Source: Cryomorphaceae bacterium (GTDB lineage: Bacteria; Bacteroidota; Bacteroidia; Flavobacteriales; ECT2AJA-044). From it: DNA of 64,000 nt. Numbering within the stretch: position 1 is the first letter of the stretch; the number at the start of each line of letters is the position of its first letter. The notes below the pieces were generated by a model. That model saw only the letters and a list, made by a program, of their open reading frames with translations, did not search any database and was not told the DNA's origin. A program made the position numbers and the translations under genes. The stretch covers positions 2,356,001 through 2,420,000 of the forward strand of contig CP059070.1 of the NCBI GenBank assembly GCA_017798125.1. The letters run 5' to 3'. Below are positions 52,701 through 64,000 of the stretch, one piece after another.

Positions 52701-55700
52701 CTACGGTGACCGTCGAAGACAACATCGATCCGACAGCCATCTGTCAAGACATCACCATCCAACTCGACGCTTCCGGTAACGCCTCCATCTCCACTTCCGA
52801 TATCGACAACGGGTCGGCCGATAACTGTGGCATCGACAACATCTCCCTCGATATCACCACATTCGATTGTACCAACGTCGGACCAAACACCGTGACCCTT
52901 ACCGTCACCGATGAGAATGGCAATACCGATCAGTGTACCGCTACGGTGACCGTCGAAGACAACATCGATCCGACAGCCATCTGTCAAGACATCACCATCC
53001 AACTCGACGCTTCCGGTAACGCCTCCATCTCCACTTCCGATATCGACAACGGGTCGGCCGATAACTGTGGCATCGACAACATCTCCCTCGATATCACCAC
53101 ATTCGATTGTACCAACGTCGGACCAAACACCGTGACCCTTACCGTCACCGATGAGAATGGCAATACCGATCAGTGTACCGCTACGGTGACCGTCGAAGAC
53201 AACATCGATCCGACAGCCATCTGTCAAGACATCACCATCCAACTCGACGCTTCCGGTAACGCCTCCATCTCCACTTCCGATATCGACAACGGGTCGGCCG
53301 ATAACTGTGGCATCGACAACATCTCCCTCGATATCACCACATTCGATTGTACCAACGTCGGACCAAACACCGTGACCCTTACCGTCACCGATGAGAATGG
53401 CAATACCGATCAGTGTACCGCTACGGTGACCGTCGAAGACAACATCGATCCGACAGCCATCTGTCAAGACATCACCATCCAACTCGACGCTTCCGGTAAC
53501 GCCTCCATCTCCACTTCCGATATCGACAACGGGTCGGCCGATAACTGTGGCATCGACAACATCTCCTCGATATCACCACATTCGATTGTACCAACGTCGG
53601 ACCAAACACCGTGACCCTTACCGTCACCGATGAGAATGGCAATACCGATCAGTGTACCGCTACGGTGACCGTCGAAGACAACATCGATCCGACAGCCATC
53701 TGTCAAGACATCACCATCCAACTCGACGCTTCCGGTAACGCCTCCATCTCCACTTCCGATATCGACAACGGGTCGGCCGATAACTGTGGCATCGACAACA
53801 TCTCCCTCGATATCACCACATTCGATTGTACCAACGTCGGACCAAACACCGTGACCCTTACCGTCACCGATGAGAATGGCAATACCGATCAGTGTACCGC
53901 TACGGTGACCGTCGAAGACAACATCGATCCGACAGCCATCTGTCAAGACATCACCATCCAACTCGACGCTTCCGGTAACGCCTCCATCTCCACTTCCGAT
54001 ATCGACAACGGGTCGGCCGATAACTGTGGCATCGACAACATCTCCTCGATATCACCACATTCGATTGTACCAACGTCGGACCAAACACCGTGACCCTTAC
54101 CGTCACCGATGAGAATGGCAATACCGATCAGTGTACCGCTACGGTGACCGTCGAAGACAACATCGATCCGACAGCCATCTGTCAAGACATCACCATCCAA
54201 CTCGACGCTTCCGGTAACGCCTCCATCTCCACTTCCGATATCGACAACGGGTCGGCCGATAACTGTGGCATCGACAACATCTCCTCGATATCACCACATT
54301 CGATTGTACCAACGTCGGACCAAACACCGTGACCCTTACCGTCACCGATGAGAATGGCAATACCGATCAGTGTACCGCTACGGTGACCGTCGAAGACAAC
54401 ATCGATCCGACAGCCATCTGTCAAGACATCACCATCCAACTCGACGCTTCCGGTAACGCCTCCATCTCCACTTCCGATATCGACAACGGGTCGGCCGATA
54501 ACTGTGGCATCGACAACATCTCCTCGATATCACCACATTCGATTGTACCAACGTCGGACCAAACACCGTGACCCTTACCGTCACCGATGAGAATGGCAAT
54601 ACCGATCAGTGTACCGCTACGGTGACCGTCGAAGACAACATCGATCCGACAGCCATCTGTCAAGACATCACCATCCAACTCGACGCTTCCGGTAACGCCT
54701 CCATCTCCACTTCCGATATCGACAACGGGTCGGCCGATAACTGTGGCATCGACAACATCTCCCTCGATATCACCACATTCGATTGTACCAACGTCGGACC
54801 AAACACCGTGACCCTTACCGTCACCGATGAGAATGGCAATACCGATCAGTGTACCGCTACGGTGACCGTCGAAGACAACATCGATCCGACAGCCATCTGT
54901 CAAGACATCACCATCCAACTCGACGCTTCCGGTAACGCCTCCATCTCCACTTCCGATATCGACAACGGGTCGGCCGATAACTGTGGCATCGACAACATCT
55001 CCTCGATATCACCACATTCGATTGTACCAACGTCGGACCAAACACCGTGACCCTTACCGTCACCGATGAGAATGGCAATACCGATCAGTGTACCGCTACG
55101 GTGACCGTCGAAGACAACATCGATCCGACAGCCATCTGTCAAGACATCACCATCCAACTCGACGCTTCCGGTAACGCCTCCATCTCCACTTCCGATATCG
55201 ACAACGGGTCGGCCGATAACTGTGGCATCGACAACATCTCCTCGATATCACCACATTCGATTGTACCAACGTCGGACCAAACACCGTGACCCTTACCGTC
55301 ACCGATGAGAATGGCAATACCGATCAGTGTACCGCTACGGTGACCGTCGAAGACAACATCGATCCGACAGCCATCTGTCAAGACATCACCATCCAACTCG
55401 ACGCTTCCGGTAACGCCTCCATCTCCACTTCCGATATCGACAACGGGTCGGCCGATAACTGTGGCATCGACAACATCTCCTCGATATCACCACATTCGAT
55501 TGTACCAACGTCGGACCAAACACCGTGACCCTTACCGTCACCGATGAGAATGGCAATACCGATCAGTGTACCGCTACGGTGACCGTCGAAGACAACATCG
55601 ATCCGACAGCCATCTGTCAAGACATCACCATCCAACTCGACGCTTCCGGTAACGCCTCCATCTCCACTTCCGATATCGACAACGGGTCGGCCGATAACTG

Positions 55701-58700
55701 TGGCATCGACAACATCTCCCTCGATATCACCACATTCGATTGTACCAACGTCGGACCAAACACCGTGACCCTTACCGTCACCGATGAGAATGGCAATACC
55801 GATCTGTACCGCTACGGTGACCGTCGAAGACAACATCGATCCGACAGCCATCTGTCAAGACATCACCATCCAACTCGACGCTTCCGGTAACGCCTCCATC
55901 TCCACTTCCGATATCGACAACGGGTCGGCCGATAACTGTGGCATCGACAACATCTCCTCGATATCACCACATTCGATTGTACCAACGTCGGACCAAACAC
56001 CGTGACCCTTACCGTCACCGATGAGAATGGCAATACCGATCAGTGTACCGCTACGGTGACCGTCGAAGACAACATCGATCCGACAGCCATCTGTCAAGAC
56101 ATCACCATCCAACTCGACGCTTCCGGTAACGCCTCCATCTCCACTTCCGATATCGACAACGGGTCGGCCGATAACTGTGGCATCGACAACATCTCCCTCG
56201 ATATCACCACATTCGATTGTACCAACGTCGGACCAAACACCGTGACCCTTACCGTCACCGATGAGAATGGCAATACCGATCAGTGTACCGCTACGGTGAC
56301 CGTCGAAGACAACATCGATCCGACAGCCATCTGTCAAGACATCACCATCCAACTCGACGCTTCCGGTAACGCCTCCATCTCCACTTCCGATATCGACAAC
56401 GGGTCGGCCGATAACTGTGGCATCGACAACATCTCCCTCGATATCACCACATTCGATTGTACCAACGTCGGACCAAACACCGTGACCCTTACCGTCACCG
56501 ATGAGAATGGCAATACCGATCAGTGTACCGCTACGGTGACCGTCGAAGACAACATCGATCCGACAGCCATCTGTCAAGACATCACCATCCAACTCGACGC
56601 TTCCGGTAACGCCTCCATCTCCACTTCCGATATCGACAACGGGTCGGCCGATAACTGTGGCATCGACAACATCTCCTCGATATCACCACATTCGATTGTA
56701 CCAACGTCGGACCAAACACCGTGACCCTTACCGTCACCGATGAGAATGGCAATACCGATCAGTGTACCGCTACGGTGACCGTCGAAGACAACATCGATCC
56801 GACAGCCATCTGTCAAGACATCACCATCCAACTCGACGCTTCCGGTAACGCCTCCATCTCCACTTCCGATATCGACAACGGGTCGGCCGATAACTGTGGC
56901 ATCGACAACATCTCCTCGATATCACCACATTCGATTGTACCAACGTCGGACCAAACACCGTGACCCTTACCGTCACCGATGAGAATGGCAATACCGATCA
57001 GTGTACCGCTACGGTGACCGTCGAAGACAACATCGATCCGACAGCCATCTGTCAAGACATCACCATCCAACTCGACGCTTCCGGTAACGCCTCCATCTCC
57101 ACTTCCGATATCGACAACGGGTCGGCCGATAACTGTGGCATCGACAACATCTCCTCGATATCACCACATTCGATTGTACCAACGTCGGACCAAACACCGT
57201 GACCCTTACCGTCACCGATGAGAATGGCAATACCGATCAGTGTACCGCTACGGTGACCGTCGAAGACAACATCGATCCGACAGCCATCTGTCAAGACATC
57301 ACCATCCAACTCGACGCTTCCGGTAACGCCTCCATCTCCACTTCCGATATCGACAACGGGTCGGCCGATAACTGTGGCATCGACAACATCTCCTCGATAT
57401 CACCACATTCGATTGTACCAACGTCGGACCAAACACCGTGACCCTTACCGTCACCGATGAGAATGGCAATACCGATCAGTGTACCGCTACGGTGACCGTC
57501 GAAGACAACATCGATCCGACAGCCATCTGTCAAGACATCACCATCCAACTCGACGCTTCCGGTAACGCCTCCATCTCCACTTCCGATATCGACAACGGGT
57601 CGGCCGATAACTGTGGCATCGACAACATCTCCCTCGATATCACCACATTCGATTGTACCAACGTCGGACCAAAACACCGTGACCCTTACCGTCACCGATG
57701 AGAATGGCAATACCGATCAGTGTACCGCTACGGTGACCGTCGAAGACAACATCGATCCGACAGCCATCTGTCAAGACATCACCATCAACTCGACGCTTCC
57801 GGTAACGCCTCCATCTCCACTTCCGATATCGACAACGGGTCGGCCGATAACTGTGGCATCGACAACATCTCCTCGATATCACCACATTCGATTGTACCAA
57901 CGTCGGACCAAACACCGTGACCCTTACCGTCACCGATGAGAATGGCAATACCGATCAGTGTACCGCTACGGTGACCGTCGAAGACAACATCGATCCGACA
58001 GCCATCTGTCAAGACATCACCATCCAACTCGACGCTTCCGGTAACGCCTCCATCTCCCACTTCCGATATCGACAACGGGTCGGCCGATAACTGTGGCATC
58101 GACAACATCTCCCTCGATATCACCACATTCGATTGTACCAACGTCGGACCAAACACCGTGACCCTTACCGTCACCGATGAGAATGGCAATACCGATCAGT
58201 GTACCGCTACGGTGACCGTCGAAGACAACATCGATCCGACAGCCATCTGTCAAGACATCACCATCCAACTCGACGCTTCCGGTAACGCCTCCATCTCCAC
58301 TTCCGATATCGACAACGGGTCGGCCGATAACTGTGGCATCGACAACATCTCCCTCGATATCACCACATTCGATTGTACCAACGTCGGACCAAACACCGTG
58401 ACCCCTTACCGTCACCGATGAGAATGGCAATACCGATCAGTGTACCGCTACGGTGACCGTCGAAGACAACATCGATCCGACAGCCATCTGTCAAGACATC
58501 ACCATCCAACTCGACGCTTCCGGTAACGCCTCCATCTCCACTTCCGATATCGACAACGGGTCGGCCGATAACTGTGGCATCGACAACATCTCCCTCGATA
58601 TCACCACATTCGATTGTACCAACGTCGGACCAAACACCGTGACCCTTACCGTCACCGATGAGAATGGCAATACCGATCAGTGTACCGCTACGGTGACCGT

Positions 58701-60079
58701 CGAAGACAACATCGATCCGACAGCCATCTGTCAAGACATCACCATCCAACTCGACGCTTCCGGTAACGCCTCCATCTCCACTTCCGATATCGACAACGGG
58801 TCGGCCGATAACTGTGGCATCGACAACATCTCCCTCGATATCACCACATTCGATTGTACCAACGTCGGACCAAACACCGTGACCCTTACCGTCACCGATG
58901 AGAATGGCAATACCGATCAGTGTACCGCTACGGTGACCGTCGAAGACAACATCGATCCGACAGCCATCTGTCAAGACATCACCATCCAACTCGACGCTTC
59001 CGGTAACGCCTCCATCTCCACTTCCGATATCGACAACGGGTCGGCCGATAACTGTGGCATCGACAACATCTCCCTCGATATCACCACATTCGATTGTACC
59101 AACGTCGGACCAAAACACCGTGACCCTTACCGTCACCGATGAGAATGGCAATACCGATCAGTGTACCGCTACGGTGACCGTCGAAGACAACATCGATCCG
59201 ACAGCCATCTGTCAAGACATCACCATCCAACTCGACGCTTCCGGTAACGCCTCCATCTCCACTTCCGATATCGACAACGGGTCGGCCGATAACTGTGGCA
59301 TCGACAACATCTCCCTCGATATCACCACATTCGATTGTACCAACGTCGGACCAAACACCGTGACCCTTACCGTCACCGATGAGAATGGCAATACCGATCA
59401 GTGTACCGCTACGGTGACCGTCGAAGACAACATCGATCCGACAGCCATCTGTCAAGACATCACCATCCAACTCGACGCTTCCGGTAACGCCTCCATCTCC
59501 ACTTCCGATATCGACAACGGGTCGGCCGATAACTGTGGCATCGACAACATCTCCCTCGATATCACCACATTCGATTGTACCAACGTCGGACCAAACACCG
59601 TGACCCTTACCGTCACCGATGAGAATGGCAATACCGATCAGTGTACCGCTACGGTGACCGTCGAAGACAACATCGATCCGACAGCCATCTGTCAAGACAT
59701 CACCATCCAACTCGACGCTTCCGGTAACGCCTCCATCTCCACTTCCGATATCGACAACGGGTCGGCCGATAACTGTGGCATCGACAACATCTCCCTCGAT
59801 ATCACCACATTCGATTGTACCAACGTCGGACCAAACACCGTGACCCTTACCGTCACCGATGAGAATGGCAATACCGATCAGTGTACCGCTACGGTGACCG
59901 TCGAAGACAACATCGATCCGACAGCCATCTGTCAAGACATCACCATCAACTCGACGCTTCCGGTAACGCCTCCATCTCCACTTCCGATATCGACAACGGG
60001 TCGGCCGATAACTGTGGCATCGACAACATCTCCCTCGATATCACCACATTCGATTGTACCAACGTCGGACCAAAACACC
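49781..60079 (+). pseudogene. continuation of giant adhesin gene, frame broken repeatedly
   Basis: Within this part of the array the adhesin frame is lost in 18 more units through the CCC to CC deletion, and at a two-base loss (near 55804), four one-base insertions before 60000 (A near 57674 and 59114, C near 58057 and 58404), a missing C near 57787 and 59947, and an extra A near 60074. Each CCC deletion leads within 16 codons to TGA overlapping a GTG in the original frame, so the stretch breaks into frames of 80, 160, 240 or 480 codons. Whether this is biology or residual assembly error cannot be decided from the sequence. Confidence 0.6.
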
Positions 60080-63000
60080 GTGACCCTTACCGTCACCGAT
60101 GAGAATGGCAATACCGATCAGTGTACCGCTACGGTGACCGTCGAAGACAACATCGATCCGACAGCCATCTGTCAAGACATCACCATCCAACTCGACGCTT
60201 CCGGTAACGCCTCCATCTCCACTTCCGATATCGACAACGGGTCGGCCGATAACTGTGGCATCGACAACATCTCCCTCGATATCACCACATTCGATTGTAC
60301 CAACGTCGGACCAAACACCGTGACCCTTACCGTCACCGATGAGAATGGCAATACCGATCAGTGTACCGCTACGGTGACCGTCGAAGACAACATCGATCCG
60401 ACAGCCATCTGTCAAGACATCACCATCCAACTCGACGCTTCCGGTAACGCCTCCATCTCCACTTCCGATATCGACAACGGGTCGGCCGATAACTGTGGCA
60501 TCGACAACATCTCCCTCGATATCACCACATTCGATTGTACCAACGTCGGACCAAACACCGTGACCCTTACCGTCACCGATGAGAATGGCAATACCGATCA
60601 GTGTACCGCTACGGTGACCGTCGAAGACAACATCGATCCGACAGCCATCTGTCAAGACATCACCATCCAACTCGACGCTTCCGGTAACGCCTCCATCTCC
60701 ACTTCCGATATCGACAACGGGTCGGCCGATAACTGTGGCATCGACAACATCTCCCTCGATATCACCACATTCGATTGTACCAACGTCGGACCAAACACCG
60801 TGACCCTTACCGTCACCGATGAGAATGGCAATACCGATCAGTGTACCGCTACGGTGACCGTCGAAGACAACATCGATCCGACAGCCATCTGTCAAGACAT
60901 CACCATCCAACTCGACGCTTCCGGTAACGCCTCCATCTCCACTTCCGATATCGACAACGGGTCGGCCGATAACTGTGGCATCGACAACATCTCCCTCGAT
61001 ATCACCACATTCGATTGTACCAACGTCGGACCAAACACCGTGACCCTTACCGTCACCGATGAGAATGGCAATACCGATCAGTGTACCGCTACGGTGACCG
61101 TCGAAGACAACATCGATCCGACAGCCATCTGTCAAGACATCACCATCCAACTCGACGCTTCCGGTAACGCCTCCATCTCCACTTCCGATATCGACAACGG
61201 GTCGGCCGATAACTGTGGCATCGACAACATCTCCCTCGATATCACCACATTCGATTGTACCAACGTCGGACCAAACACCGTGACCCTTACCGTCACCGAT
61301 GAGAATGGCAATACCGATCAGTGTACCGCTACGGTGACCGTCGAAGACAACATCGATCCGACAGCCATCTGTCAAGACATCACCATCCAACTCGACGCTT
61401 CCGGTAACGCCTCCATCTCCACTTCCGATATCGACAACGGGTCGGCCGATAACTGTGGCATCGACAACATCTCCCTCGATATCACCACATTCGATTGTAC
61501 CAACGTCGGACCAAACACCGTGACCCTTACCGTCACCGATGAGAATGGCAATACCGATCAGTGTACCGCTACGGTGACCGTCGAAGACAACATCGATCCG
61601 ACAGCCATCTGTCAAGACATCACCATCCAACTCGACGCTTCCGGTAACGCCTCCATCTCCACTTCCGATATCGACAACGGGTCGGCCGATAACTGTGGCA
61701 TCGACAACATCTCCCTCGATATCACCACATTCGATTGTACCAACGTCGGACCAAACACCGTGACCCTTACCGTCACCGATGAGAATGGCAATACCGATCA
61801 GTGTACCGCTACGGTGACCGTCGAAGACAACATCGATCCGACAGCCATCTGTCAAGACATCACCATCCAACTCGACGCTTCCGGTAACGCCTCCATCTCC
61901 ACTTCCGATATCGACAACGGGTCGGCCGATAACTGTGGCATCGACAACATCTCCCTCGATATCACCACATTCGATTGTACCAACGTCGGACCAAACACCG
62001 TGACCCTTACCGTCACCGATGAGAATGGCAATACCGATCAGTGTACCGCTACGGTGACCGTCGAAGACAACATCGATCCGACAGCCATCTGTCAAGACAT
62101 CACCATCCAACTCGACGCTTCCGGTAACGCCTCCATCTCCACTTCCGATATCGACAACGGGTCGGCCGATAACTGTGGCATCGACAACATCTCCCTCGAT
62201 ATCACCACATTCGATTGTACCAACGTCGGACCAAACACCGTGACCCTTACCGTCACCGATGAGAATGGCAATACCGATCAGTGTACCGCTACGGTGACCG
62301 TCGAAGACAACATCGATCCGACAGCCATCTGTCAAGACATCACCATCCAACTCGACGCTTCCGGTAACGCCTCCATCTCCACTTCCGATATCGACAACGG
62401 GTCGGCCGATAACTGTGGCATCGACAACATCTCCCTCGATATCACCACATTCGATTGTACCAACGTCGGACCAAACACCGTGACCCTTACCGTCACCGAT
62501 GAGAATGGCAATACCGATCAGTGTACCGCTACGGTGACCGTCGAAGACAACATCGATCCGACAGCCATCTGTCAAGACATCACCATCCAACTCGACGCTT
62601 CCGGTAACGCCTCCATCTCCACTTCCGATATCGACAACGGGTCGGCCGATAACTGTGGCATCGACAACATCTCCCTCGATATCACCACATTCGATTGTAC
62701 CAACGTCGGACCAAACACCGTGACCCTTACCGTCACCGATGAGAATGGCAATACCGATCAGTGTACCGCTACGGTGACCGTCGAAGACAACATCGATCCG
62801 ACAGCCATCTGTCAAGACATCACCATCCAACTCGACGCTTCCGGTAACGCCTCCATCTCCACTTCCGATATCGACAACGGGTCGGCCGATAACTGTGGCA
62901 TCGACAACATCTCCCTCGATATCACCACATTCGATTGTACCAACGTCGGACCAAACACCGTGACCCTTACCGTCACCGATGAGAATGGCAATACCGATCA

Positions 63001-64000
63001 GTGTACCGCTACGGTGACCGTCGAAGACAACATCGATCCGACAGCCATCTGTCAAGACATCACCATCCAACTCGACGCTTCCGGTAACGCCTCCATCTCC
63101 ACTTCCGATATCGACAACGGGTCGGCCGATAACTGTGGCATCGACAACATCTCCCTCGATATCACCACATTCGATTGTACCAACGTCGGACCAAACACCG
63201 TGACCCTTACCGTCACCGATGAGAATGGCAATACCGATCAGTGTACCGCTACGGTGACCGTCGAAGACAACATCGATCCGACAGCCATCTGTCAAGACAT
63301 CACCATCCAACTCGACGCTTCCGGTAACGCCTCCATCTCCACTTCCGATATCGACAACGGGTCGGCCGATAACTGTGGCATCGACAACATCTCCCTCGAT
63401 ATCACCACATTCGATTGTACCAACGTCGGACCAAACACCGTGACCCTTACCGTCACCGATGAGAATGGCAATACCGATCAGTGTACCGCTACGGTGACCG
63501 TCGAAGACAACATCGATCCGACAGCCATCTGTCAAGACATCACCATCCAACTCGACGCTTCCGGTAACGCCTCCATCTCCACTTCCGATATCGACAACGG
63601 GTCGGCCGATAACTGTGGCATCGACAACATCTCCCTCGATATCACCACATTCGATTGTACCAACGTCGGACCAAACACCGTGACCCTTACCGTCACCGAT
63701 GAGAATGGCAATACCGATCAGTGTACCGCTACGGTGACCGTCGAAGACAACATCGATCCGACAGCCATCTGTCAAGACATCACCATCCAACTCGACGCTT
63801 CCGGTAACGCCTCCATCTCCACTTCCGATATCGACAACGGGTCGGCCGATAACTGTGGCATCGACAACATCTCCCTCGATATCACCACATTCGATTGTAC
63901 CAACGTCGGACCAAACACCGTGACCCTTACCGTCACCGATGAGAATGGCAATACCGATCAGTGTACCGCTACGGTGACCGTCGAAGACAACATCGATCCG
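60080..64000 (+). CDS. open HYR-repeat frame running off the window (adhesin continuation)
   Basis: From the GTG at 60080 the adhesin frame is open for 1307 codons to the window end, over sixteen perfect units and the start of a 61st. The GTG is only the first possible start after the last frame break; the stretch more likely belongs to the single gene that begins at 39959 and whose C-terminus, where a type IX sorting domain would be expected, lies outside the window. Confidence 0.6.
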   Translation, partial: MTLTVTDENGNTDQCTATVTVEDNIDPTAICQDITIQLDASGNASISTSDIDNGSADNCGIDNISLDITTFDCTNVGPNTVTLTVTDENGNTDQCTATVTVEDNIDPTAICQDITIQLDASGNASISTSDIDNGSADNCGIDNISLDITTFDCTNVGPNTVTLTVTDENGNTDQCTATVTVEDNIDPTAICQDITIQLDASGNASISTSDIDNGSADNCGIDNISLDITTFDCTNVGPNTVTLTVTDENGNTDQCTATVTVEDNIDPTAICQDITIQLDASGNASISTSDIDNGSADNCGIDNISLDITTFDCTNVGPNTVTLTVTDENGNTDQCTATVTVEDNIDPTAICQDITIQLDASGNASISTSDIDNGSADNCGIDNISLDITTFDCTNVGPNTVTLTVTDENGNTDQCTATVTVEDNIDPTAICQDITIQLDASGNASISTSDIDNGSADNCGIDNISLDITTFDCTNVGPNTVTLTVTDENGNTDQCTATVTVEDNIDPTAICQDITIQLDASGNASISTSDIDNGSADNCGIDNISLDITTFDCTNVGPNTVTLTVTDENGNTDQCTATVTVEDNIDPTAICQDITIQLDASGNASISTSDIDNGSADNCGIDNISLDITTFDCTNVGPNTVTLTVTDENGNTDQCTATVTVEDNIDPTAICQDITIQLDASGNASISTSDIDNGSADNCGIDNISLDITTFDCTNVGPNTVTLTVTDENGNTDQCTATVTVEDNIDPTAICQDITIQLDASGNASISTSDIDNGSADNCGIDNISLDITTFDCTNVGPNTVTLTVTDENGNTDQCTATVTVEDNIDPTAICQDITIQLDASGNASISTSDIDNGSADNCGIDNISLDITTFDCTNVGPNTVTLTVTDENGNTDQCTATVTVEDNIDPTAICQDITIQLDASGNASISTSDIDNGSADNCGIDNISLDITTFDCTNVGPNTVTLTVTDENGNTDQCTATVTVEDNIDPTAICQDITIQLDASGNASISTSDIDNGSADNCGIDNISLDITTFDCTNVGPNTVTLTVTDENGNTDQCTATVTVEDNIDPTAICQDITIQLDASGNASISTSDIDNGSADNCGIDNISLDITTFDCTNVGPNTVTLTVTDENGNTDQCTATVTVEDNIDPTAICQDITIQLDASGNASISTSDIDNGSADNCGIDNISLDITTFDCTNVGPNTVTLTVTDENGNTDQCTATVTVEDNIDPTAICQDITIQLDASGNASISTSDIDNGSADNCGIDNISLDITTFDCTNVGPNTVTLTVTDENGNTDQCTATVTVEDNIDP

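Larger units (their letters stand above)
49607..64000 (+). repeat. tandem array of 60 complete 240-bp HYR/Ig-like units
   Basis: Units begin at AACATCGATCCGACAGCC; starts include 49607, 49846, 50086, 52241, 54877, 57748, 60149 and 63749, with a 61st copy cut at the window end. Each intact unit encodes 80 residues (NIDPTAICQDITIQLDASG ... TVTLTVTDENGNTDQC ... TVTVED) with four Cys, the pattern of hyalin-repeat-like domains in Bacteroidota surface proteins. I saw no base substitution between units. Lengths vary: 19 of units 1-35 lack one C of CTCCCTCG, and eight other small indels lie at 55804-60074. Units 45-60 are all exactly 240 bp. The summed length change from unit 1 to unit 60 is -18 bases, a multiple of three. 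Confidence 0.95.

Noticed and set aside
49778-57950. Separate GTG-started genes of 80-480 codons in the array
   Set aside because: They are fragments of one gene between frame breaks; none has its own ribosome site or signal peptide.
60041-63790. Minus-strand 1249-codon frame as a real gene
   Set aside because: It is the complement of the plus-strand HYR units, has no signal peptide or start signal and no recognisable domain; the plus frame carries the known fold pattern.
49607-64000. Regular repeats resembling a CRISPR array or satellite DNA
   Set aside because: The unit is 240 bp with no unique spacers and encodes an 80-residue domain in frame with the preceding adhesin gene.

Overview
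The window reads as chromosomal DNA of a member of the Bacteroidota, most likely a marine Flavobacteriales bacterium of the Cryomorphaceae/Schleiferiaceae type. The evidence is a PorP/SprF-family type IX secretion protein beside a giant SprB-repeat surface protein, a tandem rhomboid pair behind mutL preceded by the small FKPRYYD-type protein seen in that phylum, a CtlX-type hydrolase, and a few TAnnTTTG-like -7 boxes. No rRNA, tRNA, insertion sequence, prophage or CRISPR array was found.

Layout. (1) 1-2686, minus: cytoplasmic PAS/GAF sensor histidine kinase, cut by the window edge. (2) 2799-7536, plus: compact run of small membrane protein, mutL, two rhomboids and an EEP-family phosphohydrolase. 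(3) 7533-21143: housekeeping genes. These are a peptide-binding lipoprotein (minus) whose start overlaps mtaB (plus), then LOG protein, small ABM-like protein, inositol monophosphatase family protein, alpha/beta hydrolase, DUF4139 protein, an NAD(P)-binding protein (minus), rfbC, lytic transglycosylase, uvrA, second LOG protein and ctlX, mostly with overlapping stop/start codons. (4) 21367-22929: helical-repeat protein of unknown function behind a non-coding stretch with a four-fold repeated 9-mer. (5) 23123-38204: exopolysaccharide locus. It holds a four-gene glycosyltransferase block, a secreted protein plus O-antigen-ligase-like protein, and a long minus-strand operon coding in order for a sigma54 activator, an Hpt protein, a response regulator, a receiver-like/sugar-transferase fusion, a TolC-like protein, a Wzc-like protein and a glycosyltransferase. 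A sulfotransferase is divergent from it. Three genes of this locus carry reading-frame lesions. (6) 38539-64000: PorP/SprF-like protein, a 55-codon ORF, and the giant adhesin gene. The adhesin has about 22 divergent SprB-type repeats followed by a tandem array of a 240-bp unit (80 residues, HYR/Ig-like) with 60 complete copies, continuing past the window end.

How the parts work together. The EPS operon links a phosphorelay (Hpt, receiver, sigma54 activator) physically to the initiating sugar transferase, and that transferase has a receiver-like N-terminus with Glu at the phospho-acceptor position. The exporter partner Wzc keeps only a degraded kinase domain. The surface end of the window pairs a T9SS-type PorP/SprF protein with its probable cargo.

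Most notable: the HYR units show no base substitution in any unit read, but 19 of the first 35 lose one C at the same CCC run. Each such loss ends the frame at a TGA overlapping an in-frame GTG (GTGA). A second signal is a short palindrome, core GGCCC-TAC-GGGCC, found 11 times inside unrelated coding sequences. The frame lesions in the array and in the EPS genes may be sequencing or assembly errors; only raw reads can settle this.
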